The notes below the pieces were generated by a model. It saw nothing but the letters and a program-made list of their open reading frames with translations. It was not told the origin of the DNA and made no database searches. From assembly GCF_039541795.1 (NCBI RefSeq), contig NZ_BAABGX010000001.1, positions 434,001 to 498,000 of the forward strand: 64,000 bases of DNA, written 5' to 3'. Made by a program: the position numbers and the translations under genes. Below are positions 44,457 through 52,970 of the stretch, piece by piece; positions within the stretch are counted from its first letter, which is position 1, and each line of letters begins with the position of its first letter. Source of the stretch: Nibribacter koreensis (GTDB lineage: Bacteria > Bacteroidota > Bacteroidia > Cytophagales > Hymenobacteraceae).

Positions 44457-45482
44457 TTATGCCTGAAAACCGTCCAACACCTCAAACAGCGTCTGCATCA
44501 TGTCCTCAGAGATATCCAGGTGGGTGACAAACCTGATCAATTGCGGCCCGAAGGAGGTAGCCAGTACTCCGTTCTCCTTCAAATACTCCAGGTATTGGTC
44601 CATGTCCACCTCGTCTGCCAGCCTAAAGATGACAATGTTGGTTTCTACGGGAATTACTTCGGCCACGTAGCTGGAGAGAGCCAACTCCTGGGCAATCTGC
44701 TTGGCACGGGCATGGTCTTCCTGTAGGCGGTCAAGATTGTTTTGCAGGGCATACAGTCCGGCCGCGGCCAGGTAACCAGCCTGACGCCAGCCACCGCCCA
44801 AGGCCTTGCGCACGCGTTTGGCCTTTTCAATAAAGTTTTTCTTGCCTAACAAGACAGACCCTACCGGCGCGCCTAAGCCTTTAGAAAGACAAACTGAGAT
44901 AGAGTCAAAGTACTTGCCATACTCCAAGGCGCTGTCACCAGAGGCGGCAAGGGCATTGAACACGCGGGCACCGTCCAGGTGCAGGGGAATCCCGTTTTGC
45001 TGGCAAACTTCAGCAATTGCCGCAATCTCAGCCAAGGTGTAGTAAGAGCCGCCGCCTTTGTTGCAGGTGTTCTCCAGAGAAACTAAGCTGGTAACCGGGT
45101 AGTGGACGTTGTCTGGGTTGATGCCCGCTAAAACCTGTTGCGGCGTAATTTTGCCGCGCACGCCGTCTACCAGATGCACCGAGGCCGCCGAGTGAAACGC
45201 AATGCCGCCCACTTCATAGAGGTAGATGTGGCTGGTTTTCTCGCAGATCACCTCAGACAAAGGTTGGGTGTGCATCTTGATGGCAATCTGGTTGGTCATG
45301 GTGCCGGTGGGGCAGAAGAGAGCGGCCTCCATGCCAAACAAGCTGGCGCAATAGTCCTGCAGTTCATGGACGGTAGGGTCTTCATTGTACACGTCATCAC
45401 CCACGGGGGCGCTGAACATGGCCTGCAACATGCCGGGGCTAGGTTTGGTGACCGTGTCGCTTCTTAGGTCTATGGGGTTCAT
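44457..45482 (-). CDS. ltaE: Low-specificity L-threonine aldolase
   Basis: A PLP enzyme that cleaves threonine to glycine and acetaldehyde. MNPIDLRSDTVTKPSPGMLQ is the family N-terminus; CPTGTMTNQIAIKMH, IPLHLDGARVFNALAASG and the PLP lysine in SVCLSKGLGAPVGSVLLG (K201) follow. 341 residues. The reading frame continues upstream to 45797 but crosses the promoter and coding region of the opposite-strand small gene, so ATG 45482 is used. Confidence 0.93.
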   Translation of the reverse strand: MNPIDLRSDTVTKPSPGMLQAMFSAPVGDDVYNEDPTVHELQDYCASLFGMEAALFCPTGTMTNQIAIKMHTQPLSEVICEKTSHIYLYEVGGIAFHSAASVHLVDGVRGKITPQQVLAGINPDNVHYPVTSLVSLENTCNKGGGSYYTLAEIAAIAEVCQQNGIPLHLDGARVFNALAASGDSALEYGKYFDSISVCLSKGLGAPVGSVLLGKKNFIEKAKRVRKALGGGWRQAGYLAAAGLYALQNNLDRLQEDHARAKQIAQELALSSYVAEVIPVETNIVIFRLADEVDMDQYLEYLKENGVLATSFGPQLIRFVTHLDISEDMMQTLFEVLDGFQA

Positions 45483-45503
45483 GCGTTTTAATTCAAGTAA
45501 GTA

Positions 45504-45534
45504 TTGAGAATGTAAAATTAATGACTTACTTTTG
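45504..45534 (+). promoter_or_regulatory. Bacteroidetes-type promoter of the small basic gene
   Basis: TTG at 45504-45506, a 20-base spacer and TACTTTTG at 45527-45534; ATG follows 24 bases later. Confidence 0.72.
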
Positions 45535-45558
45535 CGATTCAATTTTAAATATTGACCG

Positions 45559-45729
45559 ATGGCAGTTACTAGATTAAAAAGAAAAGACCGTAAGAATAAG
45601 GCAAGACAAAACAACAAGCAACGCGTGATCAAGCAGTTGTTGATGGTCCCTGTAATTAAGAATGTTGATATTGAGGAGCTGAAGTCTCGCTTTACCAACG
45701 CTCCAGCCCAAACGGCTGCTGCTGAGTAA
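45559..45729 (+). CDS. Small basic conserved protein
   Basis: A 56-residue frame too short for usual cut-offs: it starts MAVTRLKRKDRKNKARQNNK and continues VIKQLLMVPVIKNVDIEEL to a stop at 45727. The first half is strongly basic, suggesting RNA or ribosome binding; the tail is A/T/Q-rich. Support: a matching promoter with a 20-base spacer, a terminator after it, and a start consistent with known short Cytophagales proteins of this type as I remember them. Function unknown. Confidence 0.78.
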   Translation: MAVTRLKRKDRKNKARQNNKQRVIKQLLMVPVIKNVDIEELKSRFTNAPAQTAAAE

Positions 45730-45805
45730 TTTCGCGTTTTTTCGTTCGCCTGCTGCCTTTCGGCAAACACCATAAACAACGCGATTTTTCTGTTCAAGAA
45801 ATTTA

Positions 45806-45836
45806 AAGTGTAACCTACCCGGTTACACTTTTTTTA
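45806..45836 (+). terminator. Intrinsic terminator
   Basis: AAGTGTAACC / GGTTACACTT with a TACCC loop, followed by seven T on the + strand. It ends the small basic gene and reaches the stop of the convergent phosphoesterase gene. Confidence 0.85.
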
Positions 45837-46331
45837 TGCCCGCTTGCCCAGCTCTATGGCCTGTAGCTTCTGCACCTTGCCAGCCTCCACCTCAAACCGG
45901 AGCATGGTCCTGATTTTATGAAAGCCGTGCTTGCCTGCTGCGCCAGGGTTTAAATGCAACAGATTTCCGTGCTTGGGATCATGCATCACCTTGAGAATGT
46001 GCGAGTGCCCGCAGATAAAAAGCCCCGGCGGGTTGGTTTGAATCATAGCCCGTACCTCTGGCGCGTACCTTCCCGGATAACCACCTATATGGGTCATGAG
46101 CACGTCCAGTTCGTTGCAATCAAAACGAATATTTTTAGGATGCAAGTGCCTGATGTTTGGGTCGTCAATGTTCCCGTAGACGCCGCGCAAGGGCGCTACC
46201 TGAGCCAACCGCTCAGAAACGTCCACACTCCCAAAATCCCCCGCGTGCCAAATCTCATCACACCCTTCCAGCAAAGCAAGAATGCGGTCATCCAGGTAAC
46301 TATGCGTGTCTGAGAGCAAACCAATCTTCAT
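45834..46331 (-). CDS. YfcE/MJ0936-type metallophosphoesterase
   Basis: A calcineurin-like phosphoesterase of 165 residues. Metal-binding motifs are in order: MKIGLLSDTHSYLDD (DxH), EIWHAGDFGSVDV (GD), RGVYGNIDD (GNxD), LMTHIGGYPGRY (H), and LFICGHSHILKVM (GHxH), ending with LLHLNPGAAGKHGFH. Members hydrolyse phosphodiesters in vitro; the natural substrate is uncertain. Convergent with the small basic gene. Confidence 0.92.
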   Translation of the reverse strand: MKIGLLSDTHSYLDDRILALLEGCDEIWHAGDFGSVDVSERLAQVAPLRGVYGNIDDPNIRHLHPKNIRFDCNELDVLMTHIGGYPGRYAPEVRAMIQTNPPGLFICGHSHILKVMHDPKHGNLLHLNPGAAGKHGFHKIRTMLRFEVEAGKVQKLQAIELGKRA

Positions 46332-46472
46332 TGTAATTAATAATTAAGAATAGTGGAATACGCGGAAAGGCGAAGCAATAGCTAATAGGAGATCCGTTTT
46401 TGGCCTGTTTTCTAGAAAACAGGCCAAAAACGGCCTAGCATAAAGCTCCAATTATTAATTCTTAATTATTAA
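46332..46472. repeat. Composite element: inverted AATTAATAATTAAG tracts around a palindrome
   Basis: Left tract 46333-46350 (TAATTAATAATTAAGAAT) and right tract 46450-46476 (ATTATTAATTCTTAATTATT) are inverted copies enclosing palindrome copy 16, the same architecture as at 27879-28034. Confidence 0.7.
46394..46433. repeat. Intergenic palindrome, copy 16, perfect
   Basis: A fully symmetric 40-bp palindrome with no unpaired base: two 20-base arms, centre CT/AG. The best reference copy of the family. Confidence 0.95.
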
Positions 46473-47108
46473 TTACTTCCACATTTCCGGGGCTTGGCGC
46501 CATTGGTTCAAAGTCTCAATGGAGTCTGAGGAGATGTAGTCCTGCTCAGCGGCAATCTTCACCAGGGTGTTGTAGTCACTCAGGCAGAGGGTGGGGATGT
46601 TGGCTTGCTGAAAATTCTGCTCGGCTTGCGGAAAGCCGTAAGTAAAGATGGCGGCCATGCCAATGACCTCGCCACCGGCTGTTTGGACGGCTTTGGCGGC
46701 TTTTAAAGAGCTTCCGCCGGTAGAGATAAGGTCTTCAATGAGCACTATTTTTTGGCCTTGCTCTAATTTTCCTTCAATTTGATTGCCCATGCCATGGCTT
46801 TTTGGTTCGGGGCGTACGTATAAGTACGGCAACTCCAAAAGGTCTGCTACCAGGGCGCCCTGCGCAATACCGGCCGTAGCAACGCCGGCAATGGCCTGCA
46901 CCTGCGGGAAGCGCTGCTGAATGGCTTGCGCCAAAGCATTTTTTATATAACTGCGTATATGCGGAAAGGAGAGCGTGACGCGATTGTCGCAGTAAATTGG
47001 CGAGTTCCAGCCGGAGCTCCACTTAAAAGGTTGCTCTGGGCGCAGGCGTACGGCCTGTGACTCTAGAAGATAGGTGGCTATCTGGGCGGCGGTGTCTGTA
47101 TGTGGCAT
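46473..47108 (-). CDS. pyrE: Orotate phosphoribosyltransferase PyrE
   Basis: PyrE joins orotate and PRPP to make OMP in pyrimidine synthesis. FKWSSGWNSPIYCDNR is the orotate-side motif, YLYVRPEPKSHGMGNQIEGK the flexible catalytic loop, and KIVLIEDLISTGGSSLKAAK the PRPP-binding motif. 211 residues from ATG 47108 (MPHTDTAAQIATYLL); an upstream extension does not fit the family. Divergent from the Nudix gene. Confidence 0.97.
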   Translation of the reverse strand: MPHTDTAAQIATYLLESQAVRLRPEQPFKWSSGWNSPIYCDNRVTLSFPHIRSYIKNALAQAIQQRFPQVQAIAGVATAGIAQGALVADLLELPYLYVRPEPKSHGMGNQIEGKLEQGQKIVLIEDLISTGGSSLKAAKAVQTAGGEVIGMAAIFTYGFPQAEQNFQQANIPTLCLSDYNTLVKIAAEQDYISSDSIETLNQWRQAPEMWK

Positions 47109-47219
47109 GGGCGAAAATAAGCAAAAGGCTTCAGCTTTTCCCCTTGAATGTGCCTTGTACAATGCAAATTTTCTTTCTTATTTTGTGAGCTATCACGCTC
47201 TGTCTATAAGCGAACTTAC

Positions 47220-47903
47220 ATGAATGTCTTTATCAACGACATCCCACTGATTATTAAAAAGACCAGTGAAAAAATATTTAAGCACCAGTATGATCTGGTG
47301 TTGGATAAGGACGATCAATTTACCTCCAAGGACTTGGTAGGCGACGTGCTCTTTAGAGACGTGGACGCTGTGCTCATTGACCGTTTGGTGCGCCTCATGG
47401 AGGTGAAGAAGCTCAAGAAGCTGGATTCTATCACGCTGGTCACAGACAAAAAGAAAAAGCTGATTGAGCACCTAAAGGACCAGTTCAAAATCATCAAAGC
47501 CGCGGGCGGCTTGGTGGTGAAGGACGGTAAGATTCTCATGATCCACCGCTTAGGCGTGTGGGACCTACCCAAAGGCAAGCTGGACAAAGGCGAGGAAGAG
47601 CAATTGGGCGCCCTGCGCGAAGTAGAAGAGGAGTGCAACATTAAAGTGGCCATCACCGGCGAGCTCCCCAATACCTGGCACTCTTACGCGTTCAAAGGCA
47701 AGAAAATCCTGAAGAAGACCAGTTGGTTCACCATGCAATGCCTGGACGACACGCTCATGCGTCCGCAAGCAGAAGAATCCATTGAAGAAGTGCGCTTTAT
47801 GACTCCAGACGAAGTAAAAGCCTTACTCCCAGAGGCTTATACCTCAGTTGAGTTTGTGATCAGGCATTATTTGGCTTCAATGAAGAAAGCTGGAAAGGAA
47901 TAA
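47220..47903 (+). CDS. Nudix hydrolase with N-terminal extension
   Basis: A 227-residue protein. The C-terminal Nudix domain starts near residue 105 (AAGGLVVKDGKILMIHRLGV) with the Nudix box GKLDKGEEEQLGALREVEEE followed by CNI: the glycine usually found in the last part (REUxEExGU) is Asn, while the metal-binding glutamates are kept. The first 100 residues (MNVFINDIPLIIKKTSEKIF) form an uncharacterised domain seen in Bacteroidota. Its 3' end overlaps convergent coaD by 44 bases. Confidence 0.85.
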   Translation: MNVFINDIPLIIKKTSEKIFKHQYDLVLDKDDQFTSKDLVGDVLFRDVDAVLIDRLVRLMEVKKLKKLDSITLVTDKKKKLIEHLKDQFKIIKAAGGLVVKDGKILMIHRLGVWDLPKGKLDKGEEEQLGALREVEEECNIKVAITGELPNTWHSYAFKGKKILKKTSWFTMQCLDDTLMRPQAEESIEEVRFMTPDEVKALLPEAYTSVEFVIRHYLASMKKAGKE

Positions 47904-48336
47904 AATCCTGCACGTTGCCGCCAAAACGGTGGATCTCCCTGATAATGGAAGAGTTAATGGCCGCCAGGCTAGGCGAGGTGATTAAAAACACCGTCTCCAG
48001 TTCTGGGTTCACGTGCCGGTTGGCCTGCGCAATGGTATTCTCATACTCAAAGTCAGTGGTGTTGCGCAAGCCTCTTAACAGGAACTTAGCGCCCACTTCC
48101 TTAGCGAAGTCTGCCGTCAATCCTTTATAAGCCTGTACCCACACCTTCGGGTTATCTTTGAAGACGTCCTCAATGATCTGCACCATGTCCTCTACCGGAA
48201 AATAGCGGCTCTTGCTGCTGTTATTGCCAATGGAAATGATGATGTTGTCAAACAACTCACAGCCCCGCTGTACCACATCATAATGTCCGTTGGTGAATGG
48301 GTCAAAAGAACCAGGGAAGAGGGCGATGCGTTTCAT
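47860..48336 (-). CDS. coaD: Pantetheine-phosphate adenylyltransferase CoaD
   Basis: CoaD makes dephospho-CoA from phosphopantetheine and ATP. MKRIALFPGSFDPFTNGHYD has the nucleotidyltransferase TxGH-type motif; GLRNTTDFEYENTIAQANRH is the substrate region, and FLITSPSLAAINSSIIREIH the C-terminal motif (SSxxR region). 158 residues. Convergent overlap with the Nudix gene. Confidence 0.97.
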   Translation of the reverse strand: MKRIALFPGSFDPFTNGHYDVVQRGCELFDNIIISIGNNSSKSRYFPVEDMVQIIEDVFKDNPKVWVQAYKGLTADFAKEVGAKFLLRGLRNTTDFEYENTIAQANRHVNPELETVFLITSPSLAAINSSIIREIHRFGGNVQDFIPFQLSSLKPNNA

Positions 48337-48425
48337 AAAAGGTGCGTGAGTGTAAGTAGGATTGCGAAGATGGCAAATAATTTCTTTGCCGCTTTAGGTT
48401 AGAGTGCAGAATATTCTCTGAGATT

Positions 48426-48464
48426 CGTTTTTGGCTTGTTTTCTGGAAAATAGCCTAAAAATGG
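48426..48464. repeat. Intergenic palindrome, copy 17
   Basis: CGTTTTTGGCTTGTTTTCTG and GAAAATAGCCTAAAAATGG, with several mismatches. In the gap between hsdR and coaD. It marks the last copy before an 11-kb stretch without any. Confidence 0.83.
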
Positions 48465-48624
48465 AAGCCGTCGCCTAGTTCAATAACTAAAAGCTTTTCA
48501 CCCCTCTTTGTCATCCTGAAAGGATCTTGTGGGCAAGCTAGATAGACAGTTAATCATCAGTGAAAAGTGGTTAATTACTCTTGGAGAAAAAGAGCGCTAT
48601 TAGCAATGCTGTTAATTATCTACT

Positions 48625-51600
48625 TTATACTTGGCCTCCTACACCTTTAAATTTTTCCACGAATGAAGCAATCTTTTGAAAAACGCTCTGCTTCTTTGTC
48701 AAATACTGTGGGTTTAAAGGACTCATTTTTGGTAAAAGAGCATTGAGCTCTGTACCATTTTCACTGGCAAATTCACGTTTTAGGGAGGCAGCTATATAGC
48801 GTTTGGCTTCCTGCTCATTTAAATTCTCATCTTCAATTAATTCTGTTGCCTCAGTCTTCAATTTGCCTTGTGCATACGCATAGAATGAGTCTAGAATATT
48901 CGCTTTATCGTTAATACTATCTAGATTTGTTTCATTGATAAAGTCAACCACTAGACTCTCTTTTGCCCGGTTGCCTATGCTCGCTCTAATAACCCGACGG
49001 ACTTCTTCTACTAACTCAGCTTTATTCTTTGTCTTCTTATTGTGCTCAAATATTAGTTCAAGAATATAGTCTAGGTTTATTTCCTGTGACTTGAGAAGGT
49101 CTATCTCAAAGACTACGTCATCCCAATCAATCTTTGACTTTTCTAACTCTCCTCCTCTTTTCTCTTGTCTTAGCCATTCCCTGATGTCATTGTATGTGGA
49201 GCGGTAATCTTGTACGGTTCTCTCCGGTAGCAATTGTATCTCCAGCATAGCCGCTAGTTCGGCATCTGTTTTAAAAGTAGCCTTTTTAAAGACTTCAAGT
49301 GCGTTGGGATCTTCTAGTTTTGTCTCTTGAAGAGCTTTAAGCTGGGTAAACTCATCATAGTTCTGGAGGATGTTCTCTACCCGCAGGTACTCACCAAATA
49401 GCTTGGCAAACTCTTTCTTGTCTTTTTCCTTTTCAATCTCATCTGGGTTGGGGAATTTTTCCTTCAGTTCGTTTACCACCTCTATGTAGCCTCTGCGGGC
49501 TTCGCCGGTGGCCACGTCCGTAAAACCTTCTAGGTATTCTTTGTAGCTCTTTTCAAGGACTACATTCTTCGTGTTACTATCGCCAAAAAGGGTAATGGCT
49601 TCTATAGTGGCGGCTTCTAAATCTCTGAAGGTAACCACGTTGCCAAACGTTTTGGTGGCATCATAAATGCGGTTGGTGCGCGAGAAAGCCTGCATTAAAC
49701 CGTGGTACCGCAGGTTCTTATCTACAAATAGCGTATTGAGGGTAGGGGCATCAAAGCCGGTTAGAAACATGCCCACCACAATTAAGAGGTCTACTTCTTT
49801 GCTCTTAACACGTTTGGCAAGGTCACGGTAGTAATTCTGAAACTCTTTGCTATCCACGCCATAGCTGGTTTTAAAATGGGCATTATAGTCGTTAATGGCA
49901 TTAGTCAAAAATTCTTTGGCACTACTGTCAAGGGCAGATGGTTCAAAAGTTTCATCTAAAATCTCCCCTATTGCATTTTGCTCTTCATTGGCGGCAAAGG
50001 AGAAGATGGTTGCAATCTTTAAAGGGTTTTCATTACCTTTCTGTAACCGGTTTAATTCTTCATAATAACATTTGGCAGCATCTACACTGCTCACCGCAAA
50101 CATGGCGTTAAACCCTTTATTACCGCTTTGGTTCCTATGCGTTTTAAACTTAAAGTTCTGTAAAATGTAGGTAGAAATTTCTTTAATACGAGCAGGGTGA
50201 AGCAAAGCGGTTTTATTTTCCGCTGCGCTTAACTTTTGTTCATCTTGCTCTGTTTCTATACCCTTGAACTGAGGCCGTACATCATTATAGTCTACTTTAA
50301 ATTTTAGAACTTTCTCATCTCTAATTGCATCTGTAATGACATAGGAGTGCAATTCTCGGCCGAAAACACTTGCCGTAGTTTCTGCTCCTAAGGCATTTTG
50401 AGGGAATATAGGTGTACCAGTAAAACCGAATTGATAGAACTTTTTAAACTTCTTGTTCAGATTTTTCTGCGCCTCGCCAAACTGGGAACGGTGCGCCTCA
50501 TCAAAAATGAAGACTACTTGCTTTTGATAAATGGAGAGGTCACTCTCCGTTTTCATGAGGTTATTGAGTTTCTGGATGGTGGTGACAATAATCTTATTAT
50601 CATCTTTCTCAATATTACGCTTTAACCCCGCGGTGTTTTCTGAGCCGTTCACGCTGTCTGGCGTAAACCGTTGGTATTCTTTCATGGTTTGAAAGTCAAG
50701 GTCTTTACGATCTACTACAAAGAATACCTTGTCAATGAAACCAAGTTGGGTGGCTAAGCGGGCAGCCTTAAAACTAGTAAGCGTTTTACCGGACCCGGTG
50801 GTGTGCCAAATGAATCCGCCACTTTCTTGGCTTGACCATTTTTTTGATTGGTAAGAACTTTCAATTTTCCATAAGATTCTTTCAGTTGCGGCAATTTGAT
50901 AGGGCCTCATGATGAGGAGTGTATCACTGATGTCAAATACCGAATAGGTAAGCAGTATTTGCAAGAGGGTGTTCTTCTGGAAAAAAGTGGCTGTAAAGTC
51001 TTTCAGGTCTTTGATCAACTTATTATCAGCCTTGGCCCAGTTCATTGTAAAGTCAAAGCTGTTTTTGTTTCGCTCAACGGTGTTGGCAAAATAACGGCTG
51101 TCTGTGCCGTTTGAGATAACAAAAATCTGTATGTATTTAAAAAGCGAATCAGAACTATTAAAACTCTCTTTGGTATAGCGGTGCACCTGATTAAACGCCT
51201 CTCTAATGGCAACGCCCCGTTTTTTTAGTTCTACCTGCACTAATGGCAAACCGTTTACTAAGATGGTGACATCATACCGGTTAGCGTGCGTGCCCTTTTG
51301 TTCAAACTGTGAGATAACTTGTACCTTGTTACGGGTAATGTTCTTCTTGTCAACTAAGTAGATGTTTTGGATATGCCCATCATCAAAGACAAAATCATAA
51401 ATATAGTTGTCATGTATTTTCCTAGTTTTCTCTAACAGGTTATCACTAGGTTTGTCTAGGTACTCCTCCACATAACGCGCCCATTCACCGTCTGTAAAGG
51501 CTACATTATTAAGGTTTTGAAGCTGTGTTCTGGCATTAGCCAGCATGGCCTGGCCAGTAGTTAGGTTGGTTGGGTTTTCATACCCTTGGTTTATTAAATC

Positions 51601-51732
51601 CTGAATAAACTCCCGTTCCAATGCCGCCTCTGTCTGATAGACAGCCGGCGCCTCATTCACCATTGATTGCTTGGTATATTGGTCAAGAACAATAAAGTTA
51701 TTTGATTCGGCTATGGGTTTATACAGCTTCAT
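48625..51732 (-). CDS. hsdR: Type I restriction enzyme R subunit (HsdR)
   Basis: The motor and nuclease subunit of a type I restriction enzyme, 1035 residues. The N-terminal nuclease region has VTILVNGLPLVQVELKKRG (the D...ExK pattern), followed by the DEAD-box motor: Walker A GGFIWHTTGSGKTLTSFKAA, DEAH in VVFIFDEAHRSQFGEAQ, and QFGFTGTPIFPQNA. Helicase motif VI appears as YHGLMQAFSRTNRIYDATK. A long helical C-terminus follows. Its start overlaps the prrC end by 14 bases, so the genes form one operon. Confidence 0.96.
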   Translation of the reverse strand: MKLYKPIAESNNFIVLDQYTKQSMVNEAPAVYQTEAALEREFIQDLINQGYENPTNLTTGQAMLANARTQLQNLNNVAFTDGEWARYVEEYLDKPSDNLLEKTRKIHDNYIYDFVFDDGHIQNIYLVDKKNITRNKVQVISQFEQKGTHANRYDVTILVNGLPLVQVELKKRGVAIREAFNQVHRYTKESFNSSDSLFKYIQIFVISNGTDSRYFANTVERNKNSFDFTMNWAKADNKLIKDLKDFTATFFQKNTLLQILLTYSVFDISDTLLIMRPYQIAATERILWKIESSYQSKKWSSQESGGFIWHTTGSGKTLTSFKAARLATQLGFIDKVFFVVDRKDLDFQTMKEYQRFTPDSVNGSENTAGLKRNIEKDDNKIIVTTIQKLNNLMKTESDLSIYQKQVVFIFDEAHRSQFGEAQKNLNKKFKKFYQFGFTGTPIFPQNALGAETTASVFGRELHSYVITDAIRDEKVLKFKVDYNDVRPQFKGIETEQDEQKLSAAENKTALLHPARIKEISTYILQNFKFKTHRNQSGNKGFNAMFAVSSVDAAKCYYEELNRLQKGNENPLKIATIFSFAANEEQNAIGEILDETFEPSALDSSAKEFLTNAINDYNAHFKTSYGVDSKEFQNYYRDLAKRVKSKEVDLLIVVGMFLTGFDAPTLNTLFVDKNLRYHGLMQAFSRTNRIYDATKTFGNVVTFRDLEAATIEAITLFGDSNTKNVVLEKSYKEYLEGFTDVATGEARRGYIEVVNELKEKFPNPDEIEKEKDKKEFAKLFGEYLRVENILQNYDEFTQLKALQETKLEDPNALEVFKKATFKTDAELAAMLEIQLLPERTVQDYRSTYNDIREWLRQEKRGGELEKSKIDWDDVVFEIDLLKSQEINLDYILELIFEHNKKTKNKAELVEEVRRVIRASIGNRAKESLVVDFINETNLDSINDKANILDSFYAYAQGKLKTEATELIEDENLNEQEAKRYIAASLKREFASENGTELNALLPKMSPLNPQYLTKKQSVFQKIASFVEKFKGVGGQV

Positions 51733-52969
51733 TTTGTTCTATTAATTCTGAGAATTTATAATAACTCTCTAAATAATTTACTAATTCAATTAGCTTATCT
51801 CTGTCGTTTTCTTGTACTTCACCATTTTCATCACCTGCATGTGCAGAATGACTTGAAAGGTTCAAAATACGATTAGCAAAAGGGTCTGGTTCACCATTTA
51901 CAATTGGTAATAATTTTTCCCAATTAGAATACCCCAAAAAAGTAGCAGTTTTCTCTAAAATATTTCTAATAAAATTAAAATGATATTTTTTTATTAGAAT
52001 AGGATTGTTTTTAGCTTTTTGAATTTCTCTAAAAAGTTGCAAATGATATGAAAAAGGTGTTTTTCTACCTAGCGGATCAAGGCTAAAATTACCATCCGCA
52101 AATTTAACAAAACGATACTTTATAGAATTGTCAGAGTGATAAATCCATTTTCCTATACCATTATTTTGTTCACCTCTTATATGTAAAGGATTTTGGATAT
52201 TGTTATTGAGTTCATTTGAAATGACATTATAAAACAACGGGTTGTGCGTTGTTATTATAAATTTAAGTTCTGATTTGCTGTTTTTTATTAATCTTGAAAT
52301 GTTAACAGCTAACTCAATAAGATGATTATCATCCAATGAACTTACTGGGTCATCTATGAAAATATATTCTAAATTGTTAAATTGGTTTGTTGCTCGATTA
52401 GTTAAATCTGTTTCGTTTAATGTTTCAATCGCCTCTTCTAATAAACTATAAAATACACACCAAATAAAATTACTTTCTTCTGCTTTAGAAATTTTAATAT
52501 TTGGTAAGCCTTGGTCATCTCCGCTTGTTATTGAAAATGTTACCTCTGAAAATGCTTTAACAACAATATCATTCCCATTTCCATCTTGAAAAGCATACTC
52601 TTCATTAAAAACTGGAGTAATTGAATCGTTAGTATAATGCTGAAAATTGGTGACAATTCTATTGTCTAAACCTTGGTCTTTTAAATATTTTAAGGCAAAC
52701 CCAGTAAAATTGTTAGGTCTTATGATTAACTTTCTAATAGTGTCAGCATCTAAATCATTGTCCCAGTAAAAAAGGTCTTCCGTAAATGCGTTGTAGTAAA
52801 GAACTTTTATTCCTGCTTCTTCTCCAACTTCTTCATCTTTTGGAGCAACTAAAAGTCTAAACTCTCGTGAAAGCCTAGTTTTACCAGTGCCATTAAAGGC
52901 ATAGATTAGCTGTACTTTTTTATCAGTATCTTTAAGTGTTTGTGCTATTTCTGTTAACGACTGTCCCAC
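51719..52969 (-). CDS. prrC: PrrC-type anticodon nuclease
   Basis: A tRNA-cleaving toxin normally held inactive by its type I restriction partner. It matches E. coli PrrC (from memory) along its length: MGQSLTEIAQ start; Walker A LIYAFNGTGKTRLSREF (K30); VLYYNAFTEDLFYWDNDL (56-73); ABC-like signature region SKAEESNFIW (161-170); Walker B YIFIDDPVSSLDDNH (202-216); FIITTHNPLFYNV. The C-terminal nuclease triad is visible as R335 and E339 in FIRNILEKTATFLGY and H374 in LSSHSAH. E. coli PrrC uses R320, E324 and H356. Length, 416 residues, is near PrrC (396) and there is no RloC-type coiled coil. The segment matching PrrC's anticodon-recognition box keeps FSYHL (306-310) but not the KYGDSNK part, so tRNA specificity may differ. 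The gene is visibly A+T-rich. Confidence 0.92.
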   Translation of the reverse strand: MGQSLTEIAQTLKDTDKKVQLIYAFNGTGKTRLSREFRLLVAPKDEEVGEEAGIKVLYYNAFTEDLFYWDNDLDADTIRKLIIRPNNFTGFALKYLKDQGLDNRIVTNFQHYTNDSITPVFNEEYAFQDGNGNDIVVKAFSEVTFSITSGDDQGLPNIKISKAEESNFIWCVFYSLLEEAIETLNETDLTNRATNQFNNLEYIFIDDPVSSLDDNHLIELAVNISRLIKNSKSELKFIITTHNPLFYNVISNELNNNIQNPLHIRGEQNNGIGKWIYHSDNSIKYRFVKFADGNFSLDPLGRKTPFSYHLQLFREIQKAKNNPILIKKYHFNFIRNILEKTATFLGYSNWEKLLPIVNGEPDPFANRILNLSSHSAHAGDENGEVQENDRDKLIELVNYLESYYKFSELIEQNEAV

Positions 52970-52970
52970 T

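Noticed and set aside
48480..48560. A TCATCCTGAAAGGATCTTG stretch as a mobile-element end or restriction-island boundary
   Set aside because: It looks like a common intergenic motif, but there is no second copy in this window to define an element or a target duplication.
51719..52969. RloC or a generic AAA ATPase for the gene between hsdS and hsdR
   Set aside because: The protein is 416 residues with no long coiled coil or zinc hook, and the motifs and gene order fit PrrC better.
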